NCBI GenBank assembly: GCA_964036155.1
Contig: OZ038422.1
Coordinates: 33,131,201-33,195,200 of the forward strand
From: Diploscapter coronatus
Taxonomy: Eukaryota > Nematoda > Chromadorea > Rhabditida > Rhabditidae
Length of the DNA stretch: 64,000 nucleotides
Reading direction: 5' to 3'
Shown piece by piece: positions 1-11,400 of the stretch. Below the pieces are notes generated by a model. It worked only from the letters and a program-made list of their open reading frames with translations. It was not told where the DNA came from and did not search any database. The translations under genes and the position numbers were made by a program. Each line of letters begins with the position of its first letter. Position 1 is the first letter of the stretch.

Positions 1-454
1 ATGGATTGAAATCGGAGAGATTCCAGAAAGACGAGTTCATTTCGGAGTTGCATCGCTAAATGGAAGAATTTACATAACTGGAGGACAGAAGTCATTAATT
101 TTGCATGATAAATAATGTACCATTATATATTTAGTGGTGGTGTATCAAAATCCTGTCTGTGTTTCGACCCCTCAGCTCCGGTTGGCAGTCGAATTTCTCC
201 AATCGCTGATATGAGCTATGCAAGAGATTACCATTCGCTCATTGTCGCTAACGGAAAACTGTATGCAGTCGGAGGAATGTGAGCAAAATATGTAACAAAA
301 TGATTTAAAAATTTATAATAGAGGATCAAGAGACTATCTTGGATTATGCAAGTCGATTGAAGAATACGATTCGACCCTAAATGAATGGAAAGTTGTATCC
401 CATCTTTTGATAGGGGTGAGCCTTGGTGACGAAGGAAAAAATCAAATTCTCTAA
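1..454 (+). CDS. Kelch-repeat protein, 3' part (left edge cut)
   Basis: The first base lies inside the gene. Exons read are about 1-90, 135-278 and 322-454 (TAA at 452-454). They encode kelch blades with the diagnostic double glycine after a hydrophobic strand (IYITGG near position 75, LYAVGG near 260) and a late Tyr-Asp/Trp pair (EEYDSTLNEW). The sequence is a close paralogue of the three minus-strand copies at 2567-7860 but on the opposite strand, so this is the inverted member of the cluster. The 44-nt intron after position 90 has an unusual donor (GTCATTAA) kept in all paralogues. The product is probably an F-box/kelch substrate adaptor, but its N-terminus is outside the window. If a GTGAGC donor at 415 is used, the gene continues further. 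Confidence 0.7.
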
Positions 455-1501
455 AAACGCATAGTGCATATATGTAGTTCACTATTTGTATACTCAATTA
501 TCATCAAAATTTTTGTAAAAACGACGAACCTTTGCATATTTGGCATGCACGAATTCTATTTATTATAATTTGACATAAGGCCTGTTGCAAAAGTTTATAT
601 ACTAGGAATAAAATTGATCATCTTCAGCTTAGCTATATGCGGTTCACCGATTGAAAGAAATGCACTTTTCACTTTTAGATTACATCAAAGGACCGGAATC
701 GAATGCATAAAGATGCTCATTTAATGCGCTCAATGAACCTTCGATTGGGTTCGATGGACCTTTCCGATGTTGAACATACTCGCAGAACGCATCTATCCAC
801 ATGCAATGCTATAGTCTCGGTATTTTGATCCACCCAAAAAAGGGACCAGACTTCGTAGTTCGATGATGAAAATGTCTTGTTTCTTTCATCAAGGCACAAT
901 TTTATGTACATTTTTCTTCTCGAAGTTTAGCTCTTTAAAACTAAAGAGTAAATTTTGACCGTATTCGGCTGTAAGAAAAAGACCAACTATCAGTTTATCA
1001 ATTTAAAAAATTGCAAACGAAGTCTAAAAGATTTGCTATAGAAAATCATACATATTACAGGCAATCAATAACTGTTCGGAACAAGTCAGAGTGTGCGTTA
1101 GCTACTGTTTGTGGGTTGAAACGGCGGTGCGGAGTTCAATTTATTTTTATAAGCCTTGCAAATTGCATTTAACGAATTGATGTTGACACAATTTCAATCC
1201 AATTCTAAAAAGTGACGATGCATCTATCTTGACATTTTCCTGTTCAGAAATTGTCAAATGTGTCATACCCATTTCCTCGAGCACTATCAAAGTTCAATAG
1301 CAAACTATGATAATCGATCCATTGAATTTTATGAATCATCAATTATTTTTAAAAAATTGATCTTTTATGATTACTCCCTCAACCTGTTGAACTTGATTGC
1401 ATAGTGAGGGAAAGTCAGAAAAGATGAGATAACTACAGGCAGATGAAATATTTTTCGTCCTCTAGCCTTTCAAAAATACATTAGAAGTTTATTCATTTCA
1501 G
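455..1501. other. Intergenic, no supported gene
   Basis: AT-rich DNA between the inverted kelch copy and the unknown gene starting at 1502. A 64-codon minus-strand open frame at 717-911 has no recognisable family, splice context or repeats and is not called. The promoter and first exon of the gene at 1502-2173 may lie here, but no start codon can be chosen with confidence. Confidence 0.5.
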
Positions 1502-2173
1502 GATGAATGCGAGACTGCAATGAGAAGTGTAGGTTCTCTGTCCAAGAGCTGTTGGGACGCAAGCGACATCATTTGTAAAAGAGATTCGGGAATTTCAGTT
1601 CAACAAAGGGAGGAGTATCTCGTAGGATTTTCATTATTTTTCGACGACATGAAAAGAAATATATCAATAATGAGGAACATCAATGAAAACTCCGCATACA
1701 CGCATTCGATTTCTCGAATTTCCTTCTTTTTGTTATTATTGTGCAGATAATGGATATTTTAAAATATTAGCAATGAAAAATAGGCATTTTTTGCAGAAGT
1801 TTGTCAACAAAGTCTACCAATTCGCCAATGAGCTGGGATCGTTCGTCATCAATGTTAAAAATTCCACGGTAAAGATTCAGGTTTCTGATATAATCTATCA
1901 TCCAAAATTTTCCTTATTAAAAATGCATTTTTACTGCCCAATGATAATCTCTCAAGCCTTTTAGATACTACTACTACTACGTTCTGCCGACGAAACCGAA
2001 AAATTTCAAGAGTTGAGGACGAGGAATGAAGTGAGGAGGGAGCTGATAGAGGCCGAAAACGAGCTGATAGAGGCCAGAAACGCTATACATTCGAACCCCC
2101 TCTTTGACTATGGCTGGTCACCAGAGCTGAGACGAAATTTCTACGTTGAAAGTCGAAATTTCGAGGGTTTTTG
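1502..2173 (+). CDS. Unknown small protein, 5' end not found, 3' end altered by a MITE
   Basis: Three phase-compatible exons are seen: 1502-1621 after TTTCATTTCAG, 1797-1868 after TTTTTTGCAG, and 1965 onward after CCTTTTAG. They encode a Ser/Cys-containing stretch, a short aliphatic stretch and a charged, probably coiled-coil segment rich in Glu, Arg and Leu (REL IEAENELIEARNAI). No family is recognised. The third exon is interrupted at 2121 by a hAT-type MITE; translation continues in frame about 17 codons into the element and stops at TGA 2171-2173. Without the element the frame would instead run into a hydrophobic tail (LLLFYASALQHG) and stop at TAG. The upstream start exon was not found, so the gene could be larger, or a decayed copy. 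Confidence 0.4.
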
Positions 2174-2256
2174 AGCCATTTCGATTTCGAAAATTTTGGG
2201 AACTCGGTTTCGATTTCGATTTCGAATTTAAAAATTTCAATTTCGTCTCAGCTCTG
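2122..2256. mobile_element. hAT-type MITE with perfect 8-bp target duplication
   Basis: The 135-bp element is bounded by 18-bp inverted repeats CAGAGCTGAGACGAAATT and is flanked on both sides by the identical octamer CTGGTCAC (2114-2121 and 2257-2264). CAG-starting termini with 8-bp duplications are the hAT signature. It has no coding capacity of its own and sits in the last exon of the gene at 1502-2173. Confidence 0.85.
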
Positions 2257-2566
2257 CTGGTCACTCCTCCTTTTCTATGCGAGCGCTTTGCAACATGGAT
2301 AGACACCGACTTACCCATTGATTTTTGTATCATTTTCATTAAAAACACTGAACATTGATAAATTTGTAGAAATTTCGAAGTTCAGTTCAGTTCGTACAAT
2401 CCTGATTAAAAGAGATATTTATTCCAGCTACAATTATTCCTCATTACTACTGGGGATGTCTTCGAGAGTTGTCTGTATTATGTGCATCGAAATGAAATTA
2501 TTATTTCACATTTTATTGAATACAATTTCTATATGAAATCTGAGATTATTATAATCAAGCTTTGTT

Positions 2567-3878
2567 TTATGTTGATTTTCCCACTTCACGCCATTTATTC
2601 GTTTGTGGATCGTGTTCCTCGATTGGATTTACAAATTTGTAAGGATTTACTCTGAAAAAGTTTGCGTCACTTTTACGGTGCTTTTGCAGCGCTTCTGCGA
2701 CAGATTGAAAGCGCATTAAAAGCGCCGTAAAAGTGACGCAAACTTTTTCAGAGTATTCGAAGTCTAAGTTACAAATATTTCGTATAAAGATATGCAAAAT
2801 CTCAGCTCACCCTCCGATTGCATACAATTTTCCGTTAGCGACAATGAGTGAATGATGATATCTTGCATAATTCATATCAGCGATTCGAGAAATTCGACTG
2901 TCAACTGGAGCTGAGGGATCGAAACGCAGACAGGATTTTAATACATCATCAGCACTAAATATACAATGATACATTATCACACAAAATTATCGACCCCCAT
3001 CCTCCAGTTATGTAAATTTTTCCATTTAACGATGCAACTCCGAATAAATATCGCTTTTCTGGAATTTCTCCTACTTCAATCCATTTCTGTTCATCGTTTG
3101 ATAATCGATATATCTTTCTACTTTCCCATCCATCAATAACTGAATATCCATAATTGCAATAATGAATATGCTATAATGTGACCGTATAAAATGTCATCGC
3201 ATATTATTGTTTGAGCACAATTAACTGGAAGAGGAAAAGCAGGTCCTGTTTGCCATGTTCCATCTATTAAGACCTGAATAAATTATTTAATGGGCTTCAT
3301 TCGATCTTCTTACATCAACACGATTAGTCAATTTAGATGTTTTAGAATCCCATCCACCCAAATAATACAATTTGTCTTTGAAATGAGCGAAAGATGCGCG
3401 ATCACGCCATTCAGGAGGATCTGGGCCTGTAAAATTCTTTGAATCGATCACTCATTGATTTGTTGATAAGACCTCTTGAAATTTGTCGAGTATTCAAGTC
3501 ATATATTTCGAATGATTTATTTCTGTCGTTAATTCCAAAAATTTGAAGTTTAAGAAGTTATTCGAAATAACGAACATAAAAATTTACTTTATTCTGTATA
3601 GTTGCTACTTGATAGGTAAGATAACTTTGATTAAACTTTGCAATATTTTCGACAGAATAATTCTGCGAGTCAAACAGACAAATTCTTTCTTCATAACTAC
3701 GATAATCATTCATATAATAAACTGTGACTAGTAATAATACCTTTTCATTGTTTTTTTTTAAAATAAATATTAGTCACTTACGAGAGATTAGAGTTTTGTT
3801 TCCATTATCTTTTGAAGTGAGCTCGGGCTTCGCAGCGGCGCCAGCGATCAGAAGACCGGCCCCCAAAAGGAAAAACAT
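2567..3878 (-). pseudogene. Decayed kelch-repeat gene, F-box exon replaced by a signal-peptide-like exon
   Basis: Paralogue of the kelch genes at 4607-5880 and 6590-7860. Kelch blades remain (YYLGGW, IYITGGW, LYAIGG), but there are lesions. The splice acceptor that is CAG or TAG in the intact copies reads CAA at 3545-3543. A TA-flanked MITE (2650-2753) lies in the last exon and puts a stop in frame. The F-box exon of the intact copies is missing; an ATG at 3878 instead opens a hydrophobic, signal-peptide-like segment (MFFLLGAGLLIAGAAA) that splices in frame to the conserved RICLFDS segment. It may be a dead copy, or a copy now expressed in a changed form. The ancestral stop is TAA at 2567-2569. 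Confidence 0.6.
2650..2753. mobile_element. TA-flanked MITE (Tc1/mariner type)
   Basis: A 104-bp element with roughly 36-bp inverted ends starting CTCTGAAAAAGTTTGCGTC, with one mismatch between the arms, flanked by TA on both sides (2648-2649, 2754-2755). The paralogous kelch copies lack it, which gives an empty-site comparison and places the insertion in the last kelch exon. Confidence 0.85.
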
Positions 3879-3940
3879 CCTGAGAAAATTCAAATCATCA
3901 TATTAAATGTGTGAAAAATAAATAAATAACACTATTTGTA

Positions 3941-4022
3941 TAGCGAAGGAAAGACTTGACACGGATTTTAGCAATATTATATATTGCAGATTTATACAAA
4001 TCTGTGTCAAGCTCTTTTCGCT
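3941..4022. repeat. Foldback repeat
   Basis: Imperfect inverted repeat: arms AGCGAAGGAAAGACTTGACA and TGTGTCAAGCTCTTTTCGCT around an AT-rich loop. It lies just upstream of the decayed kelch copy and is probably a MITE remnant. Confidence 0.6.
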
Positions 4023-4606
4023 TTATACCACGATTATAAAAATGGTCCCTAAAATCCCCCATGAAAAGTAATGATGTAATGGGCCTAAAGGCAAAAATTT
4101 ATACTGCCCAGGCTTCTTTTTTCTGATTTATTTATAGAAAAAATTGACTTCTTTCTGTTAGATTGTTTAATGAACTTGAGAGAACGAAGAAATTGAGCTC
4201 TTGATATAAACCAAAGTGAGAAAATGCAGCCATTTGAAAGCCGATACCCGGCTGTTTTGATAGAAAAATAGCACTCGCTATTGAGAGACTTCAATACAAA
4301 AGACTATTGTGGACTTTATTCATGACGAATGATCCGATATTGGCGATCTAAAATTTTCTGTTCCACGCCCATCCGTCCACGGTAATAAGCTCGATATATA
4401 AAAATAGTTTCGAATGTAAACGTTTTCCGACAGAACCTTTGAATCGGCCTAGTATTTTGATAATTTGATGAGAAATAAATTATTTATAATGAACTCTTCT
4501 ACAAATATAGTATCTGTATCATATGAATTGAAATTAAATTATTATTTCATATTTATTGAATAAAATTTCTACATGAAATCTGAGATTATTATAGTCAAGC
4601 TTTATT

Positions 4607-5880
4607 TTATGTTAATGTCCCGACTCCACGCCATTCATTCGTTTGTGGATCGTATTCCTCGATTGAATTACAAAAACTTTCCCATGAAAAATTTTGAAGT
4701 CTAAGTTAACAAATATTTCGTATAAAGATATGCAAAATCCCAACTTACCCTCCGATTGCATACAATTTCCTGTTAGCGACAATGAGCGAATGAAAATATC
4801 TTGCATAATTCATATCAGCTATTCGAGAAATTCGACCGCCAACTGGAGCTGAGGGGTCGAAACACAGACAGGATTTGAATACATTAGGATAACTAAATAT
4901 ATAGTGATACATTATTTATCATAGAAAATTAACGACTTCCATCCTCCAGTTATGTAAATTTTTCCGTTTAACGATGCAACTCCGAAATCAATTTGTTGTC
5001 CTGGAATCTCTCCTACTTCAGTCCATTCCCGTTCATCGTCTGATAATCGATATACTTTTTTACTAGTATATCCATCAATAACTGAATATCCATGATTACA
5101 ATAATGAATATGTTATAATAATTATGACCGTATAAAATTTCATTGCATGTTACTGTTTGAACATAACGAATTGGCAAAGGAAAAGCAGGTCCTGTTTGCC
5201 ATTTTCTATCTATTAAAATCTAAATTAATTATTTTATTGACTTTCATTCGATCTTCTTACATCAATTTGGTTCGTATCTTGATCTATTTTAGGATCACAT
5301 CCACCCAAATAATAAAATTTGTCTTTGAAATAAGCAACAGATCCAACTCCACGCCATTCAGGAGGATCTGGCCCTGCAAAGAATGAAATAAAACTAAACC
5401 AATATATTGGCTTTTGCAATGCTACCTCTAGTGGTCTCTCGAATATCCCGATTAAAAATTTCAAATATTTTTTTTTCATTGTTCAATGCAAAAATCTGAA
5501 ATTTACAAAATTGCCAATGACCAATAAAATAATCTACCTTATCTTTTGCTGTTGCTATTTCATATGATCGTAAATAATTAGTAAATTTTGTAATATGCTC
5601 AACAGAAGTAGTATACGAATCAAATAGACAAATTCTTCCTTCCCAAGCTGCGCCGTTTTGATAGAATTTTTGATAGAATACTAAATACTAAGATTAATTT
5701 TCGAGAATACAACGATATTTTCCTACGATAGAATAAAATTCTCCTATCGAGCGCTATCGGCAGATATCTCTTGATTATTTGCATCATCCGTTTATTAGTC
5801 CAGGCTAATTGTCCCAAGTCTTGGAATTCGGGATATTGGCAGATCAATAATATAATTTCGACTGGTAATTTGGCTAGCAT
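4607..5880 (-). CDS. F-box/kelch protein, copy A
   Basis: The start ATG (5880-5878) opens an F-box: LPVEIILLIC followed by LGQLAWTNKRM, as in Skp1-binding F-boxes. A 44-50 nt intron joins it to RICLFDS and then to kelch blades (FYYLGG near 5315, an ITGG blade near 4950, a YAIGG-type blade near 4760). The last exon ends EYDPQTNEWRGVGTLT with stop TAA 4607-4609. Such proteins act as substrate receptors of SCF ubiquitin ligases; the substrate is unknown. Copy A is a tandem duplicate of copy B (6590-7860). About 280 bp at the 5' end (5600-5880 versus 7580-7860) are almost identical while the kelch exons have diverged, pointing to recent gene conversion. The AATAAA signal lies just past the stop. 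Confidence 0.7.
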
Positions 5881-6589
5881 CTTTGTTAAGAGACCTAAAC
5901 AGTCACCATAGTATTATTTCAAATGAAAATAGTAAAAGAGTATTGATTGAGTGAGAAAGTCTGGAATTAATGAGTTTGAAATTGGTCATTGAAGAGCGGA
6001 GAATGAAACTACTAAGTTGATGCGTCGCAGTTTCTATCAGACTAAAAATCGATCCTTAAACGTGGTTTATCATTTAAGAGCGAATGTTAACAAGGACCAA
6101 AGTCGGTGTAGACAGGGGTCTGCAAATAGGGCTGATTTTCACATATCTTAGTTTTTCATGCTGATTCTTGTAGTGCTATCCATTTTTCGAAAATGATCGC
6201 TAATTTCCGTACTTTCTGGAATAACTCACTTCAGAGTGGATATTTTCGAGGGGTATTAGCATAAGTTGATCAATCTTCGATATGCTGTCAATTATTTATT
6301 GTTTTTCTTGAATTTATCCGACAGCATTTAAAACAATTAAATTTTCTGGTAATGAAGTTATCGCAAATAATGGAGAGTAAATGACAGGATCAGGGTTGTC
6401 TGGAGTTCGAAGTTCAGTTCAGTTCGTACAATCCTGATTAAAAGAGATATTTATTTCAGTTGCAATTATCCCTCATTACTTTTGGATGTCTTCGAGAGTT
6501 GTCTGTATCATGTGCATTGATTAAATTATTATTTCATACTTTATTGAATAAAATTTCTGTATGAAATCGGAGATTATTATAACCAAGCT
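5881..6589. other. Intergenic between kelch copies
   Basis: Holds the promoter of copy A and the 3' flank of copy B. The stretch 6407-6600 is a duplicate of 2378-2575, so the duplicated unit includes 3' flanking DNA as well as the gene. No coding sequence is supported. Confidence 0.6.
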
Positions 6590-7860
6590 TTATTCTATGC
6601 CAATTTCTCCGACTTTTTGCCATTCATTCGTCTGTGGATCGTATTCCTCAATTGAATAACAAAAAAGTCTCCAGTAAAGTTCTTGAAATCTAAATTAGCA
6701 AATATTTAGTATAAAGATATGCAAAAATCTCAGCTCACCCTCCGATTGCATACAATTTCTTGTTAGCGACAACAAGAGAATGACCGTATCTTTCATAATT
6801 CATATCAGCGATTCGAGAAATTCGACTGTCAACTGGGGCTGAGGGGTCGAAACACAGACAGGATTTTAATACATTAAAATCACTAAATATATAATGATAC
6901 ATTATTTATCATATAAAATTAACGACTATATTCCTCCAGTTATGTAAATTCTTCCATTTAACGATGCAGCTCCGAAATCCTTTCGTATTTCTGGAATCTC
7001 TCCAATTTCAATCCATTCCCGTTCATCGTCTGATAATCGATATATCTTTCTACTTTCCCATCCATCAATAACTGAATATCCATAATTGCAATAATGAATA
7101 TGCTATAATGTGACCGTATAAAATTTTATCGCATGTTATTGTTCGAACAGAGTAAATTGGAATAGAAAAAGAAGGTCCTATTTGCCATTTTCCATCTATT
7201 AAAACCTGAATAAATTATTTAATGGACTTTCATTCGATCTTCTTACATCAACTCGATTCGTAGCTTTTTCTGTTTTAGGATCCTCTCCACCCAAATAATA
7301 CAATTTGTTTTTGAAACAAACAACCGATGCCCATTCACGCCATTCAATAGAAGCTGGACCTGTAAAATTCTTTGAGTTGATTATTCATGAAGTTGTTGAT
7401 CAGACCTTTTGAAATTTGTCGGGTATTCAGATCGAAAATTTCAAATATTTTTTTCTCATTGTTCAATGCAAAAATCTAAAATTTATAGAATTGGCAATGA
7501 TAAATAAAATAATCTACTTTATCTTTTGTTGTTGCTACTTCATACGATCGTAAATAATTAGTAAATCTCGCAATCTGCTCAACAGAAGTAGTATACGAAT
7601 CAAATAGACAAATTCTTCCTTCCCAAGCTGCGCCGTTTTGATAGAATTTTTGATAGAATACTAAATACTAAGATTAATTTTCGAGAATACAACGATATTT
7701 TCCTACGATAGAATAAAATTCTCCTATCGAGCGCTATCGGCAGATATCTCTTGATTATTTGCATCATCCGTTTATTAGTCCAGGCTAATTGTCCCAAGTC
7801 TTGGAATTCGGGATATTCGCAGATCAATAATATAATTTCGACTGGGAAATTGGCTAACAT
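6590..7860 (-). CDS. F-box/kelch protein, copy B
   Basis: Same architecture as copy A: an F-box from the first Met (LPVEIILLICEYPEF), a short intron, RICLFDS, then kelch blades (LYYLGGEDP near 7290, IYITGG near 6950, LYAIGG near 6760), stop TAA 6590-6592. All splice acceptors examined are intact, including the one lost in the decayed copy at 2567-3878. The protein differs from copy A mainly in the kelch blades, which would be the substrate-binding face, while the F-box exon is nearly invariant. Predicted role: SCF ubiquitin-ligase adaptor. Expansions of F-box genes under diversifying change are common in nematodes; that is background knowledge, not shown here. Confidence 0.7.
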
Positions 7861-8472
7861 CTTTGTTAAGAGACCTGAACAATCACCATAGTATTAGTTC
7901 AAATGGAAGTAGTAGAAGAGTATTGATTGAACGAGAGTAATTAACGAGTTAATTAAGTAGTGAGTTAATTAGTTTGGTAACTGTCCCCACAAGCCCAGGA
8001 AAATGGTGCGATTTTCTACAACAAATCTACGTGAAATCCAGCTGACTAAAAGCTAAAGGGGCAATTTACAGCAACTCAAAGCACACATTCAAGCTCAGAT
8101 AATTTTCGGGATTACTGTACCCCGGTTTAAATTGATTGTGAGTCACTGAATGAAATTCTTCTTCGATAAAATTTAGTGAAACTTTCTCTACAACATAATT
8201 ACTAGGCAAAATCGGACGGCTTGGCTTGAGATCAGTGTTTGAAAATCACAATGTTTTGCTCAAAATTTAACTATAGGTTTGCAAAAATGCTAATTTACAG
8301 GAAGAATGGCAATTTGTAAAAGATTCGTCGTTTTGATGAAAATAGTACGTGAAAGAGATGCTCTTGTCAATGCTATTTCGTCAAAAGTGGCTACTTTTAC
8401 AAATTGCCAGGGGAACATCTAAAAATGTCGTATTTTTGCAGGCCAACGATTCTAAATTGTTTTTCAAGAAAA
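7861..8472. other. Intergenic, kelch copy B promoter and SNX14 3' flank
   Basis: About 610 bp with no supported gene. Kelch copy B is transcribed away to the left, and SNX14 ends at 8473 from the right, so this should hold the SNX14 3' UTR and the copy B promoter. No recognised repeat was found. Confidence 0.5.
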
Positions 8473-11400
8473 TTAGACTGAGGAGATTCTATTTTTATCG
8501 AACAAATGTGTGAGGAGGATGTCGAGCAGAAGGAGCAGAGCCTGCTTGTTGAGTCTGGGATGCTGCAAAGTGGAGAGTAGTCGTCGGACGGAGTCCCGAA
8601 AGTTTTGCGCGTCCAGAAATCGCATCATTTCGGCGGGTAGCTGAGATTCTTTCATTTTTAATTTAAAAAATCATGATCTATCATCGTAGTCAAAATTGGT
8701 TACAGACCTAGACAGAGCTCAAGCCAGATCCTTCGTGCGGACCCCCCTCTATGTATCAACTTTTTCTAGGAATAATTTGCACTGGAGGATCAGGGCTGAA
8801 CGAAAGTAAAGTTTGAGAAACCCGTAACCGAGAGTCCTAAAAAGTTGTCTTCGAAACCGAAACTTTCGTCCAGTCCTGTTGCAACCCTCATCCTTATAAT
8901 TATTCGTTGTGGTTGAACGTCTGCCTAGGCCCGATTGTCGTGAATAGCCACAAAATTGCGTACCTGTTCCAACCCGTAGTCGACGATTTTGGTCCTGACG
9001 AGCTCTGCGCGCAGCGACTTTTCCTGCTCCGTCGGACAGAAGGCCTCCATGTAGAAAAGTGCTCGCTGGATGTTCCGAACCAACAACACGAGAGTCGGCT
9101 CCTCCACAATCTGAAATTACGAGAATTTTTTCAAAAATTAGTCGTTTCGAGCAGATCTAAGCCGGCTTTTAACCAGAAGGAGAAATGATAGAGGGAGTAC
9201 ACAAATCAAAATTTTTTTTATAGAAGGTTGATACATGAGGGGGTACGCAACAAGACTCGAACAGAATATTGGCTTACTGTAGTTCCCACCCTCATTTTTG
9301 GAAAATAGCATGCGAAAAAAGAGGATGGGAACTACAAAGAGCCCAGAATATTTTAGCTTATAAGAGAGTGTGCTCGGATGATCTGGCTTAAGCCTTCTGC
9401 CTAGGACTGATTTCAAGTGAAATAGTATAAGGAAGAGATTCTCTATTCAGAGCCATTTTAAATGTGACTATTTTTGCCACTTTTTTGTTATCTTTTCATT
9501 TCCTACTATATAATTATCACTTCGAAATTCGCTTTCAAGATATGTATCTCTTGAAACGTACCAAATCTTGCAATCTTCGTAAACTGCTCAGCACGAGTTT
9601 ATCGATCGTAGTCGAGCCGAGTTTCCTGGAAAAATAATAATTTTTTTAAACTAAAAAAATCGGACCTAATCATAGCAATGAGCGCCATTAGCCAGGAGGG
9701 AGGGCTCAAAACGCTGGCCAGAAGAATGAGGGAGTCAAGGAGGCTTCTGAAAATTTTAAATGCATTTCTCTTCAAAAATTAGAATAAGATTACCGGGTTT
9801 TGATTTGATTCCCGGATCCTTTCTGCTCGCCCTCATTGAAGGAGGTCGGCTCGTTTGGGATACAGAGTCCTGCAATTTTATTACTTTTTTAAAATTTATT
9901 TTCAAAATTTAAAATCCTCACCCGCACAATTATTGCCATAGATGTTGCTGTAAAGGGGTGGGTTGTCCTGTTCGCCCGCCTCGCTTATCGAACCAACGCT
10001 GCTGAAAATCACTTTTTAGGAATGTTTCAAAAATTTGATTTCAGGAAATATCTCATTTTACCTTCATTTTTAAAAATTTACTTTTTTTTTAAATTCACCT
10101 GCAATTCTCTGAGTTGTCCTTTATCGATTGTCGTTCCGTCGCGTCGTCACGTTTTTCGAAGGTGGGCGGGGCCAAGGTTTTCGCCAAAATGTTCAACAGA
10201 AAAGGCTGAAACGTTTTTTTTTCAAAAAATTTGTTTGGTTGCGAGTACTTTTGCCCAAAAACTACTTTGTCCCGTATAGTATTCTTTCTTTCCTTTTGGG
10301 ACAAAAGCATTCGTTTTGGCACAAATGCTGAGCCCTGTGGTGATATTTTTCGGCTAAGAAGCACCAACTTCGAAGTCGCACTTTTTGAGGAAAGAAGTCG
10401 CACTTTTTGAGGAAAGAAGTCGCACTTTTTGAGGAAAGAAGTCGCACTTTTTGAGGAAAGAAGTCGCACTTTTTGAGGAAAGAAGTCGCACTTTTTGAGG
10501 AAAGAAGTCGCACTTTTTGAGGAAAGAAGTCGCACTTTTTGAGGAAAGAAGTCGCACTTTTTGAGGAAAGAAGTCGCACTTTTTGGAAGAAGAAGTGAGA
10601 CTTTTTGGGCAAAAAATACCGCCACTGATGTTTCTAGGCTCCTTGTATTTACAGGCTGATGACAGATACAGACGGCTGTATTTATAGACAACTAGGAAAG
10701 GTAGAGAATGTAGGAAAAGTGAAAAAGAAAGAGCCGTCTGTAAATACAGGTGGCCAATTTTCTAACCTGAAGATTCTGTCCTCGTTCGCGGCTCAGCTTG
10801 CTGGGCATTCGCTTGACGACTTTCCAGGGATTCAGATCGCTCAACTGCAGAGTGTCTCGGAATTCGTCGGGGATCGTCAGAAATGCCGACATCAAATCGG
10901 ATCTGGAACTTTTCAAATTTATTTCAAATTCTATTTTTTATTTTAATTTCAAGCTTCTTTTTTTTCTAAAAGCTGACCTCTTGAGAACCCTCTGCTTGCA
11001 GAGGCTGGCGACGAAGGCGGAGAAGATGAGTCTGTGCTGCTCGAGGAAGACCCTGTCCTTGGTGACGAACGATTTGCGAATCGGCAGCGGCACGAAGCGA
11101 ATCGACTCCTTGTGGAATTCCAGAAGTTTTGTCTCCAACACGTAAAACTCGTTGAAATTCCTGAAATGTCCTTTTTCTCTTCAAAATCGAAATATATTTT
11201 TTTAGAGAAGTCTCAGTATTCCTCTTCAGAATAAAAATACTTTCTCCATTACATTCTGTTTCTGGTGAAAACTTATAAAGAATAAAATTTATATTTCCAA
11301 TAAAATATCTTTGTAGTTTTTCTTTTAGAAATTTTTAAATAAGTTCCACAGTATTTATAAAAGAATGGAAAAGTTTCCAATTTCAATAAAATTTGAATTT

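Noticed and set aside
717..911. 64-codon minus frame in the left intergenic region
   Set aside because: No family, no splice context, no repeat structure; could be a transposon scrap.
10372..10591. Direct repeats resembling a CRISPR array
   Set aside because: Units are contiguous with no spacers and lie in a eukaryotic intron.
10095..10691. 198-residue minus-strand reading frame with repeated FLKKCDFFPQ-type units
   Set aside because: It is the translation of the 22-bp tandem array in an SNX14 intron; the period keeps every frame open, so length is not evidence of coding.
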